Shown: one piece after another, positions 45,230 through 57,208 of the stretch | Layout: each line of letters opens with the position of its first letter | How positions within the stretch are numbered: position 1 is the first letter of the stretch | The notes under the pieces: generated by a model | What the model was told of the DNA's origin: nothing | Database searches by the model: none | What the model saw: the letters and a program-made list of their open reading frames with translations, nothing else | Assembly: GCA_037893245.1 (NCBI GenBank) | Contig: JBAIAA010000506.1 | Span: 557,001 to 621,000 of the forward strand | DNA from: Crossaster papposus | Taxonomy: Eukaryota > Echinodermata > Asteroidea > Velatida > Solasteridae | DNA: 64,000 nucleotides | Direction of reading: 5' to 3' | Translations under genes and position numbers: made by a program

Positions 45230-47929
45230 AGTGTTGGAAGTTCATTTCGCGTTCTGACGGTGAAAAAAAACGAAAATTGTTTTTTAGGCTCAAGGGGCGC
45301 TATAGACCATTTGGGAGTGTTGGAAGTTCATTTCCCGTTCTGACGGTGAAACAAACCGAAAAGTGTTGTTTAGCCCCAATGGGCGCTATAGACCATTTGG
45401 TAGTGTTGGAAGTTCATTTCGCGTTCTGACGGTGAAAAAAACCGAAAAGTGTTTTTTAGGCTCAAGGGGCGCTATAGACCATTTGGGAGTGTTGGAAGTT
45501 CATTTCTCGTTCTGACGGTGAACAAAACCGAAAGGTGTTTTTTAGCCTCAATGGGCGCTATATACCATTTGGGAGTGTTGGAAGTTCATTTCGCGTTCTG
45601 ACGGTGAAAAAAACCGAAAAGTGTTTTTTAGGCTAAATGGGCGCTTTCGACCATTTGGGAGTGTTGGAATTTCACTTCGCGTTCTGACGGCGACAAAAAA
45701 CGAAAAGTGTTTTTTTTAGCCTCAATGGGCGCTATAGACCATTTGGGAGTGTTGGAAGTTCATTTCTCGTTCTGACGGTGAACAAAACCGAAAAGTATTT
45801 GTTAGCCTCAATGGGCGCCATAGACCATTTTGGAGTGTTGGAAGTTCAATTCGCGTTCTGACGGTAACCAAAAACGAAAAGTGTTTTTTTAGCCTCAATG
45901 GGCGCTATATACCATTTGGTAGTGTTGGAAGTTCATTTCGTGTTCTGACGGTCAATTGCGCCGAAAAGTGTTTGTTAGGCTTATTGTGCGCTATAGACCA
46001 TTTGGGAGTGTTGGAATTTCACTTCGCGTTCTGACGGTGACAAAAACCGAAAAGTGTTTTTTAGTCTCAATGGGCGCTATAGACCATTTGGGAATGTTGG
46101 AAGTTCATTTCTCGTTCTGACGGTGAACAAAACCGAAAGGTGTTTTTTAGCCTCAATGGGCGCTATAGAGTGTTGGAAGTTCATTTCGCGTTCTGACAGT
46201 GAAAAAAACAGAAAAGTGTTTTTTAGGCTCAAAGGGCGCTATAGACCACTTGGGAGTGTTGGAAGTTCATTTCTCGTTCTGACGGTGAACAAAACCGAAA
46301 GGTGTTTTTTAGCCTCAATGGGCGCTATAGACCATTTGGGAGTGTTGGAAGTTCATTTCGCGTTCTGACGGTGAAAAAAACCAAAAAGTGTTTTTTAGGC
46401 TCAATGGGCGCTTTCGACCATTTGGAAGTGTTGGAATTTCACTTCGCGTTCTGACGGTGACAAAAAACGAAAAGTGTTTTTTAGCCTCAATGGGCGCTAT
46501 AGACCATTTGGGAGTGTTGGAAGTTCATTTCGCGTTCTGACGGTGAACAAAACCGAAAAGTATTTTTTAGCCTCAATGGGCGCCATAGACCATTTTGGAG
46601 TGTTGGAAGTTCAATTCGCGTTCTGACGGTAACCAAAAACGAAAAGTGTTTTTTTAGCCTCAATGGGCGCTATATACCATTTGGTAGTGTTGGAAGTTCA
46701 TTTCGTGTTCTGACGGTCAATTGCGCCGAAAAGTGTTTGTTAGGCTTATTGTGCGCTATAGACCATTTGGGAGTGTTGGAATTTCATTTCTCGTTCTGAC
46801 GGTGAACAAAACCGAAAAGTGTTTTTTAGCCTCAATGGGCGCTATAGAGTGTTGGAAGTTCATTTCGCGTTCTGACGGTGACAAAAACAGAAAAGTTTTT
46901 TTTAGGCTCAAAGGGCGCTATAGACCATTTGGGAGTGTTGGAAGTTCATTTCTCGTTCTGACGGTGAACAAAACCGAAAGGTGTTTTTTAGCCTCAATGG
47001 GCGCTATAGACCATTTGGGAGTGTTGGAAGTTCATTTCGCGTTCTGACGGTGAAAAAAACCGAAAAGTGTTTTTTAGGCTCAATGGGCGCTTTCGACCAT
47101 TTGGGAGTGTTGGAATTTCACTTCGCGTTCTGACGGTGACAAAAAACGAAAAGTGTTTTTTAGCCTCAATGGGCGCTATAGACCATTTGGGAGTGTTGGA
47201 AGTTCATTTCTCGTTCTGACGGTGAACAAAACCGAAGGGTGTTTTTTAGCCTCAATGGGCGCTATAGAGTGTTGGAAGTTCATTTCGCGTTCTGACGGTG
47301 AAAAAAAACGAAAATTGTTTTTTAGGCTCAAGGGGCGCTATAGACCATTTGGGAGTGTTGGAAGTTCATTTCCCGTTCTGACGGTGAAACAAACCGAAAA
47401 GTGTTGTTTAGCCCCAATGGGCGCTATAGACCATTTGGTAGTGTTGGAAGTTCATTTCGCGTTCTGACGGTGAAAAAAACCGAAAGGTGTTTTTTAGGCT
47501 CAAGGGGCGCTATAGACCATTTGGGAGTGTTGGAAGTTCATTTCTCGTTCTGACGGTGAACAAAACCGAAAGGTGTTTTTTAGCCTCAATGGGCGCTATA
47601 TACCATTTGGGAGTGTTGGAAGTTCATTTCTCGTTCTGACGGTGAACAAAACCGAAAGGTGTTTTTTAACCTCAATGGGCGCTATAGAGTGTTGGAAGTT
47701 CATTTCGCGTTCTGACGGTGAAAACAACCGAAAAGTGTTTTAAAGGCTCAATGAGCGCTTTCGACCATTTGGGAGTGTTGGAAGTTCACTTCGCCTTCTG
47801 ACGGTGACAAAAAACCCGAAAAGTGTTCTTTAGCCTCAATGGGCGCTATAGACCATTTGGGAGTGTTGGAAGTTCATTTCGCGTTCTGACGGTGAACAAA
47901 ACCGAAAAGTATTTTTTAGCCTCAATGGG
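45230..47929 (+). repeat. 2,038-bp-offset duplication and a chimeric join
   Basis: About 44,752-45,590 reappears at about 46,790-47,628 (offset 2,038), sharing the private CCGAAGGGTG at 45,196 and 47,234. Near 46,783 the unit GTTGGAATTTCATTTCTCG joins the start of an 'e' monomer to the end of a CTCG monomer. To its left the sequence follows 42.9-43.6 kb; to its right it follows 44.75-45.59 kb. This marks one edge of the exchange to within a few bases. GGCTAAATGGGCGC near 45,632 is private. Confidence 0.82.
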
Positions 47930-50900
47930 CGCCATAGACCATTTTGGAGTGTTGGAAGTTCAATTCGCGTTCTGACGGTAACCAAAAACGAAAAGTGTTT
48001 TTTTAGCCTCAATGGGCGCTATATACCATTTGGTAGTGTTGGAAGTTCATTTCGTGTTCTGACGGTCAATTGCGCCAAAAAGTGTTTGTTAGGCTTATTG
48101 TGCGCTATAGACCATTTGGGAGTGTTGGAATTCCACTTCGCGTTCTGACGGTGACAAAAACCGAAAAGTGTTTTTTAGTCTCAATGGGCGCTATAGACCA
48201 TTTGGGAATGTTGGAAGTTCATTTCTCGTTCTGACGGTGAACAAAACCGAAAAGTGTTTTTTAGCCTCAATGGGCGCTATAGAGTGTTGGAAGTTCATTT
48301 CGCGTTCTGACGGTGAAAAAAACAGAAAAGTGTTTTTTAGGCTCAAAGGGCGCTATAGACCATTTGGGAGTGTTGGAAGTTCATTTCTCGTTCTGACGGT
48401 GAACAAAACCGAAAGGTGTTTTTTAGCCTCAATGGGCGCTATAGACCATTTGGGAGTGTTGGAAGTTCATTTCGCGTTCTGACGGTGAAAAAAACCGAAA
48501 AGTGTTTCTTAGGCTCAATGGGCGCTTTCGACCATTTGGGAGTGTTGGAATTTCACTTCGCGTTCTGACGGTGACAAAAACCGAAAAGTGTTTTTTAGTC
48601 TCAATGGGCGCTATAGACCATTTGGGAATGTTGGAAGTTCATTTCTCGTATTGACGGTGAACAAAACCGAAAAGTGTTTTTTAGCCTCAATGGGCGCTAT
48701 AGAGTGTTGGAAGTTCATTTCGCGTTCTGACGGTCAATTGCGCCGAAAAGTGTTTGTTAGGCTTATTGTGCGCTATAGACCATTTGGGAGTGTTGGAATT
48801 TCACTTCGCGTTCTGACGGTGACAAAAACCGAAAAGTGTTTTTTAGTCTCAATGGGCGCTATAGACCATTTGGGAATGTTGGAAGTTCATTTCTCGTCCT
48901 GACGGTGAACAAAACCGAAAAGTATTTTTTAGCCTGAATGGGCGCCATAGACCATTTTGGAGTGTTGGAAGTTCAATTCGCGTTCTGACGGTAACCAAAA
49001 ACGAAAAGTGTTTTTTTAGCCTCAATGGGCGCTATATACCATTTGGTAGTGTTGGAAGTTCATTTCGTGTTCTGACGGTCAATTGCGCCGAAAAGTGTTT
49101 GTTAGGCTTATTGTGCGCTATAGACCATTTGGGAGTGTTGGAATTTCACTTCGCGTTCTGACGGTGACAAAAACCGAAAAGTGTTTTTTAGTCTCAATGG
49201 GCGCTATAGACCATTTGGGAATGTTGGAAGTTCATTTCTCGTTCTGACGGTGAACAAAACCGAAAAGTGTTTTTTAGCCTCAATGGGCGCTATAGAGTGT
49301 TGGAAGTTCATTTCGCGTTCTGACGGTGAACAAAACAGAAAAGTGTTTTTTAGGCTCAAAGGGCGCTATAGACCATTTGGGAGTGTTGGAAGTTCATTTC
49401 TCGTTCTGACGGTGAACAAAACCGAAAGGTGTTTTTTAGCCTCAATGGGCGCTATAGACCATTTGGGAGTGTTGGAAGTTCATTTCGCGTTCTGACGGTG
49501 AAAAAAACCGAAAAGTGTTTGTTAGGCTCAATGGGCGCTTTCGACCATTTGGGAGTGTTGGAATTTCACTTCGCGTTCTGACGGTGACAAAAACCGAAAA
49601 GTGTTTTTTAGTCTCAATGGGCGCTATAGACCATTTGGGAATGTTGGAAGTTCATTTCTCGTTCTGACGGTGAACAAAACCGAAAAGTGTTTTTTAGCCT
49701 CAATGGGCGCTATAGAGTGTTGGAAGTTCATTTCGCGTTCTGACGGTGAACAAAACCGAAAGGTGTTTTTTAGCCTCAATGGGCGCTATAGACCATTTGG
49801 GAGTGTTGGAAGTTCATTTCGTGTTCTGACGGTCAATTGCGCCGAAAAGTGTTTGTTAGGCTTATTGTGCGCTATAGACCATTTGGGAGTGTTGGAATTT
49901 CACTTCGCGTTCTGACGGTGACAAAAACCGAAAAGTGTTTTTTAGTCTCAATGGGCGCTATAGACCATTTGGGAATGTTGGAAGTTCATTTCTCGTCCTG
50001 ACGGTGAACAAAACCGAAAAGTATTTTTTAGCCTGAATGGGCGCCATAGACCATTTTGGAGTGTTGGAAGTTCAATTCGCGTTCTGACGGTAACCAAAAA
50101 CGAAAAGTGTTTTTTTAGCCTCAATGGGCGCTATATACCATTTGGTAGTGTTGGAAGTTCATTTCGTGTTCTGACGGTCAATTGCGCCAAAAAGTGTTTG
50201 TTAGGCTTATTGTGCGCTATAGACCATTTGGGAGTGTTGGAATTCCACTTCGCGTTCTGACGGTGACAAAAACCGAAAAGTGTTTTTTAGTCTCAATGGG
50301 CGCTATAGACCATTTGGGAATGTTGGAAGTTCATTTCTCGTCCTGACGGTGAACAAAACCGAAAAGTGTTTTTTAGCCTCAATGGGCGCTATAGAGTGTT
50401 GGAAGTTCATTTCGCGTTCTGACGGTGAAAAAAACAGAAAAGTGTTTTTTAGGCTCAAAGGGCGCTATAGACCATTTGGGAGTGTTGGAAGTTCATTTCT
50501 CGTTCTGACGGTGAACAAAACCGAAAGGTGTTTTTTAGCCTCAATGGGCGCTATAGACCATTTGGGAGTGTTGGAAGTTCATTTCGCGTTCTGACGGTGA
50601 AAAAAACCGAAAAGTGTTTCTTAGGCTCAATGGGCGCTTTCGACCATTTGGGAGTGTTGGAATTTCACTTCGCGTTCTGACGGTGACAAAAACCGAAAAG
50701 TGTTTTTTAGTCTCAATGGGCGCTATAGACCATTTGGGAATGTTGGAAGTTCATTTCTCGTATTGACGGTGAACAAAACCGAAAAGTGTTTTTTAGCCTC
50801 AATGGGCGCTATAGAGTGTTGGAAGTTCATTTCGCGTTCTGACGGTCAATTGCGCCGAAAAGTGTTTGTTAGGCTTATTGTGCGCTATAGACCATTTGGA

Positions 50901-51343
50901 AGTGTTGGAATTTCACTTCGCGTTCTGACGGTGACAAAAACCGAAAAGTGTTTTTTAGTCTCAATGGGCGCTATAGACCATTTGGGAATGTTGGAAGTTC
51001 ATTTCTCGTCCTGACGGTGAACAAAACCGAAAAGTATTTTTTAGCCTGAATGGGCGCCATAGACCATTTTGGAGTGTTGGAAGTTCAATTCGCGTTCTGA
51101 CGGTAACCAAAAACGAAAAGTGTTTTTTTAGCCTCAATGGGCGCTATATACCATTTGGTAGTGTTGGAAGTTCATTTCGTGTTCTGACGGTCAATTGCGC
51201 CGAAAAGTGTTTGTTAGGCTTATTGTGCGCTATAGACCATTTGGGAGTGTTGGAATTTCACTTCGCGTTCTGACGGTGACAAAAACCGAAAAGTGTTTTT
51301 TAGTCTCAATGGGCGCTATAGACCATTTGGGAATGTTGGAATT
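47930..51343 (+). repeat. Overlapping 2,112-bp and 1,099-bp duplications
   Basis: About 47,930-49,231 repeats at 50,042-51,343 (offset 2,112). Shared rare variants are GGAATTCCACTTCGCG near 48,128 and 50,240, TTGCGCCAAAAAGTG near 48,070 and 50,182, and CTCGTATTGACGG near 48,645 and 50,757. A second offset of 1,099 links AGCCTGAATGGGCGCC at 48,931 and 50,030, and CTCGTCCTGACGG near 48,894 and 49,993. CTCGTCCTG occurs in both monomers of the later copy (about 50,338 and 51,007), so the two events overlapped. Confidence 0.84.
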
Positions 51344-51682
51344 TCACTTCGCGTTCTGACGGTGACAAAAACCGAAAAGTGTTTTTTAGTCTCAATGGGC
51401 GCTATAGACCATTTGGGAATGTTGGAAGTTCATTTCTCGTTCTGACGGTGAACAAAACCGAAAAGTGTTTTTTAGCCTCAATGGGCGCTATAGAGTGTTG
51501 GAAGTTCATTTCGCGTTCTGACGGTGAACAAAACCGAAAGGTGTTTTTTAGCCTCAATGGGCGCTATAGACCATTTGGGAGTGTTGGAAGTTCATTTCGT
51601 GTTCTGACGGTCAATTGCGCCGAAAAGTGTTTGTTAGGCTTATTGTGCGCTATAGACCATTTGGGAGTGTTGGAATTTCACT
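51344..51682 (+). repeat. Short monomer bridge between two higher-order blocks
   Basis: At its left edge GGGAATGTTGGAATTTCAC joins a k-type start to an e-type end, a combination I saw only here. Then follow an e/k pair, a short monomer, a GGGAG monomer and one whose end is i-type (TTTCGTGTTCTGACGGTCAA). The arrangement resembles 49,601-49,915. No gene is visible. Confidence 0.78.
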
Positions 51683-54600
51683 TTGCGTTCTGACGGTGAC
51701 AAAAACCGAAAAGTGTTTTTTAGTCTCAATGGGCGCTATAGACCATTTGGGAATGTTGGAAGTTCATTTCTCGTTCTGACGGTGAACAAAACCGAAAAGT
51801 GTTTTTTAGCCTCAATGGGCGCTATAGAGTGTTGGAAGTTCATTTCGCGTTCTGACGGTGAACAAAACCGAAAGGTGTTTTTTAGCCTCAATGGGCGCTA
51901 TAGACCATTTGGGAGTGTTGGAAGTTCATTTCGCGTTCTGACGGTGAAAAAAACCGAAAAGTGTTTTTTAGGCTCAATGGGCGCTTTCGACCATTTGGGA
52001 GTGTTGGAATTTCACTTCGCGTTCTGACGGTGACAAAAAACGAAAAGTGTTTTTTAGCCTCAATGGGCGCTATAGACCATTTGGGAGTGTTGGAAGTTCA
52101 TTTCTCGTTCTGACGGTGAACAAAACCGAAAGGTGTTTTTTAGCCTCAATGGGCGCTATAGAGTGTTGGAAGTTCATTTCGCGTTCTGACGGTGAAAAAA
52201 AACGAAAATTGTTTTTTAGGCTCAAGGGGCGCTATAGACCATTTGGGAGTGTTGGAAGTTCATTTCCCGTTCTGACGGTGAAACAAACCGAAAAGTGTTG
52301 TTTAGCCCCAACGGGCGCTATAGACCATTTGGTAGTGTTGGAAGTTCATTTCGCGTTCTGACGGTGAAAAAAACCGAAAAGTGTTTTTTAGGCTCAAGGG
52401 GCGCTATAGACCATTCGGGAGTGTTGGAAGTTCTTTTCTCGTTCTGACGGTGAACAAAACCGAAAGGTGTTTTTTAGCCTCAATGGGCGCTATATACCAT
52501 TTGGGAGTGTTGGAAGTTCATTTCGCGTTCTGACGGTGAAAAAAACCGAAAAGTGTTTTTTAGGCTCAATGGGCGCTTTCGACCATTTGGGAGTGTTGGA
52601 ATTTCACTTCGCGTTCTGACGGCGACAAAAAACGAAAAGTGTTTTTTAGCCTCAATGGGCGCTATAGACCATTTGGGAGTGTTGGAAGTTCATTTCTCGT
52701 TCTGACGGTGAACAAAACCGAAAGGTGTTTTTTAACCTCAATGGGCGCTATAGAGTGTTGGAAGTTCATTTCGCGTTCTGACGGTGAAAACAACCGAAAA
52801 GTGTTTTAAAGGCTCAATGAGCGCTTTCGACCATTTGGGAGTGTTGGAAGTTCACTTCGCCTTCTGACGGTGACAAAAAAAACGAAAAGTGTTCTTTAGC
52901 CTCAATGGGCGCTATAGACCATTTGGGAGTGTTGGAAGTTCATTTCGCGTTCTGACGGTGAACAAAACCGAAAAGTATTTTTTAGCCTCAATGGGCGCCA
53001 TAGACCATTTTGGAGTGTTGGAAGTTCAATTCGCGTTCTGACGGTAACCAAAAACGAAAAGTGTTTTTTTAGCCTCAATGGGCGCTATATACCATTTGGT
53101 AGTGTTGGAAGTTCATTTTGTGTTCTGACGGTCAATTGCGCCGAAAAGTGTTTGTTAGGCTTATTGTGCGCTATAGACCATTTGGGAGTGTTGGAATTTC
53201 ACTTCGCGTTCTGACGGTGACAAAAACCGAAAAGTGTTTTTTAGTCTCAATGGGCGCTATAGACCATTTGGGAATGTTGGAAGTTCATTTCTTGTTCTGA
53301 CGGTGAACAAAACCGAAAGGTGTTTTTTAGCCTCAATGGGCGCTATAGAGTGTTGGAAGTTCATTTCGCGTTCTGACAGTGAAAAAAACAGAAAAGTGTT
53401 TTTTAGGCTCAAAGGGCGCTATAGACCATTTGTGAGTGTTGGAATTTCACTTCGCGTTCTGACGGTGACAAAAACCGAAAAGTGTTTTTTAGTCTCAATG
53501 GGCGCTATAGACCATTTGGGAATGTTGGAAGTTCATTTCTCGTTCTGACGGTGAACAAAACCGAAAAGTGTTTTTTAGCCTCAATGGGCGCTATAGAGTG
53601 TTGGAAGTTCATTTCGCGTTCTGACGGTGAACAAAACCGAAAGGTGTTTTTTAGCCTCAATGGGCGCTATAGACCATTTGGGAGTGTTGGAAGTTCATTT
53701 CGCGTTCTGACGGTGAAAAAAACCGAAAAGTGTTTTTTAGGCTCAATGGGCGCTTTCGACCATTTGGGAGTGTTGGAATTTCACTTCGCGTTCTGACGGT
53801 GACAAAAAACGAAAAGTGTTTTTTAGCCTCAATGGGCGCTATAGACCATTTGGGAGTGTTGGAAGTTCATTTCTCGTTCTGACGGTGAACAAAACCGAAA
53901 GGTGTTTTTTAGCCTCAATGGGCGCTATAGAGTGTTGGAAGTTCATTTCGCGTTCTGACGGTGAAAAAAAACGAAAATTGTTTTTTAGGCTCAAGGGGCG
54001 CTATAGACCATTTGGGAGTGTTGGAAGTTCATTTCCCGTTCTGACGGTGAAACAAACCGAAAAGTGTTGTTTAGCCCCAACGGGCGCTATAGACCATTTG
54101 GTAGTGTTGGAAGTTCATTTCGCGTTCTGACGGTGAAAAAAACCGAAAAGTGTTTTTTAGGCTCAAGGGGCGCTATAGACCATTCGGGAGTGTTGGAAGT
54201 TCTTTTCTCGTTCTGACGGTGAACAAAACCGAAAGGTGTTTTTTAGCCTCAATGGGCGCTATATACCATTTGGGAGTGTTGGAAGTTCATTTCGCGTTCT
54301 GACGGTGAAAAAAACCGAAAAGTGTTTTTTAGGCTCAATGGGCGCTTTCGACCATTTGGGAGTGTTGGAATTTCACTTCGCGTTCTGACGGCGACAAAAA
54401 ACGAAAAGTGTTTTTTAGCCTCAATGGGCGCTATAGACCATTTGGGAGTGTTGGAAGTTCATTTCTCGTTCTGACGGTGAACAAAACCGAAAGGTGTTTT
54501 TTAACCTCAATGGGCGCTATAGAGTGTTGGAAGTTCATTTCGCGTTCTGACGGTGAAAACAACCGAAAAGTGTTTTAAAGGCTCAATGAGCGCTTTCGAC

Positions 54601-55220
54601 CATTTGGGAGTGTTGGAAGTTCACTTCGCCTTCTGACGGTGACAAAAAAAACGAAAAGTGTTCTTTAGCCTCAATGGGCGCTATAGACCATTTGGGAGTG
54701 TTGGAAGTTCATTTCGCGTTCTGACGGTGAACAAAACCGAAAAGTATTTTTTAGCCTCAATGGGCGCCATAGACCATTTTGGAGTGTTGGAAGTTCAATT
54801 CGCGTTCTGACGGTAACCAAAAACGAAAAGTGTTTTTTTAGCCTCAATGGGCGCTATATACCATTTGGTAGTGTTGGAAGTTCATTTCGTGTTCTGACGG
54901 TCAATTGCGCCGAAAAGTGTTTGTTAGGCTTATTGTGCGCTATAGACCATTTGGGAGTGTTGGAATTTCACTTCGCGTTCTGACGGTGACAAAAACCGAA
55001 AAGTGTTTTTTAGTCTCAATGGGCGCTATAGACCATTTGGGAATGTTGGAAGTTCATTTCTTGTTCTGACGGTGAACAAAACCGAAATGTGTTTTTTAGC
55101 CTCAATGGGCGCTATAGAGTGTTGGAAGTTCATTTCGCGTTCTGACAGTGAAAAAAACAGAAAAGTGTTTTTTAGGCTCAAAGGGCGCTATAGACCATTT
55201 GTGAGTGTTGGAATTTCACT
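51683..55220 (+). repeat. 1,769-bp higher-order repeat, two tandem copies
   Basis: Copy one is about 51,683-53,451 and copy two about 53,452-55,220. Anchors with offset 1,769 are GCCCCAACGGGCGC near 52,306 and 54,075, CCATTCGGGAGTGTTGG at 52,411 and 54,180, and GTTCTTTTCTCG just after each. The unit is about 21 monomers with four short ones in the first copy. Private differences are few, such as CCGAAATGTG near 55,082. The h-i dimer occurs once per unit (near 52,995 and 54,764). Confidence 0.87.
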
Positions 55221-57208
55221 TCGCGTTCCGACGGTGACAAAAAACGAAAAGTGTTTTTTAGCCTCAATGGGCGCTATAGACCATTTGGGAGTGTTGGAAG
55301 TTCATTTCTCGTTCTGACGGTGAACAAAACCGAAAGGTGTTTTTTAGCCTCAATGGGCGCTATAGAGTGTTGGAAGTTCATTTCGCGTTCTGACGGTGAA
55401 AACAACCGAAAAGTGTTTTAAAGGCTCAATGAGCGCTTTCGACCATTTGGGAGTGTTGGAAGTTCACTTCGCCTTCTGACGGTGACAACAAAACCGAAAA
55501 GTGTTCTTTAGCCTCAATGGGCGCCATAGACCATTTTGGAGTGTGGGAAGTTCAATTCGCGTTCTGACGGTAACCAAAAACGAAAAGTGTTTTTTTTAGG
55601 CTCAAGGGGCGCTATAGACCATTTGGGAGTGTTGGAAGTTCATTTCCCGTTCTGACGGTGAAACAAACCGAAAAGTGTTGTTTAGCCCCAACGGGCGCTA
55701 TAGACCATTTGGTAGTGTTGGAAGTTCATTTCGCGTTCTGACGGTGAAAAAAACCGAAAAGTGTTTTTTAGGCTCAAGGGGCGCTATAGACCATTCGGGA
55801 GTGTTGGAAGTTCTTTTCTCGTTCTGACGGTGAACAAAACCGAAAGGTGTTTTTTAGCCTCAATGGGCGCCATATACCATTTGGGAGTGTTGGAAGTTCA
55901 TTTCGCGTTCTGACGGTGAAAAAAACCGAAAAGTGTTTTTTAGGCTCAATGGGCGCTTTCGACCATTTGGGAGTGTTGGAATTTCACTTCGCGTTCTGAC
56001 GGCGACAAAAAACGAAAAGTGTTTTTTAGCCTCAATGGGCGCTATAGACCATTTGGGAGTGTTGGAAGTTCATTTCTCGTTCTGACGGTGAACAAAACCG
56101 AAAGGTGTTTTTTAACCTCAATGGGCGCTATAGAGTGTTGGAAGTTCATTTCGCGTTCTGACGGTGAAAACAACCGAAAAGTGTTTTAAAGGCTCAATGA
56201 GCGCTTTCGACCATTTGGGAGTGTTGGAAGTTCACTTCGCCTTCTGACGGTGACAAAAAAAACGAAAAGTGTTCTTTAGCCTCAATGGGCGCTATAGACC
56301 ATTTGGGAGTGTTGGAAGTTCATTTCGCGTTCTGACGGTGAACAAAACCGAAAAGTATTTTTTAGCCTCAATGGGCGCCATAGACCATTTTGGAGTGTTG
56401 GAAGTTCAATTCGCGTTCTGACGGTAACCAAAAACGAAAAGTGTTTTTTTAGCCTCAATGGGCGCTATATACCATTTGGTAGTGTTGGAAGTTCATTTCG
56501 TGTTCTGACGGTCAATTGCGCCGAAAAGTGTTTGTTAGGCTTATTGTGCGCTATCGACCATTTGGGAGTGTTGGAATTTCACTTCGCGTTCTGACGGTGA
56601 CAAAAACCGAAAAGTGTTTTTTAGTCTCAATGGGCGCTATAGACCATTTGGGAATGTTGGAAGTTCATTTCTTGTTCTGACGGTGAACAAAACAGAAAGG
56701 TGTTTTTTAGCCTCAATGGGCGCTATAGAGTGTTGGAAGTTCATTTCGCGTTCTGACAGTGAAAAAAACAGAAAAGTGTTTTTTAGGCTCAAAGGGCGCT
56801 ATAGACCATTTGTGAGTGTTGGAATTTCACTTCGCGTTCCGACGGTGACAAAAAACGAAAAGTGTTTTTTAGCCTCAATGGGCGCTATAGACCATTTGGG
56901 AGTGTTGGAAGTTCATTTCTCGTTCTGACGGTGAACAAAACCGAAAGGTGTTTTTTAGCCTCAATGGGCGCTATAGAGTGTTGGAAGTTCATTTCGCGTT
57001 CTGACGGTGAAAACAACCGAAAAGTGTTTTAAAGGCTCAATGAGCGCTTTCGACCATTTGGGAGTGTTGGAAGTTCACTTCGCCTTCTGACGGTGACAAC
57101 AAAACCGAAAAGTGTTCTTTAGCCTCAATGGGCGCCATAGACCATTTTGGAGTGTGGGAAGTTCAATTCGCGTTCTGACGGTAACCAAAAACGAAAAGTG
57201 TTTTTTTT
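53987..57208 (+). repeat. 1,611-bp tandem duplication created by a monomer-internal join
   Basis: CCATTCGGGAG at 54,180 and 55,791 are 1,611 bp apart, and so are the k clusters at 55,003 and 56,614. At about 55,590-55,600 an h monomer end (GGTAACCAAAAACG, then a run of eight T) leads directly into GGCTCAAGGGGCG, the end of a different subtype. This is the breakpoint. The variant GAGTGTGGGAAG (GTGTGGG in place of GTGTTGG) occurs near 55,540 and 57,151, copied by this event. Confidence 0.84.
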
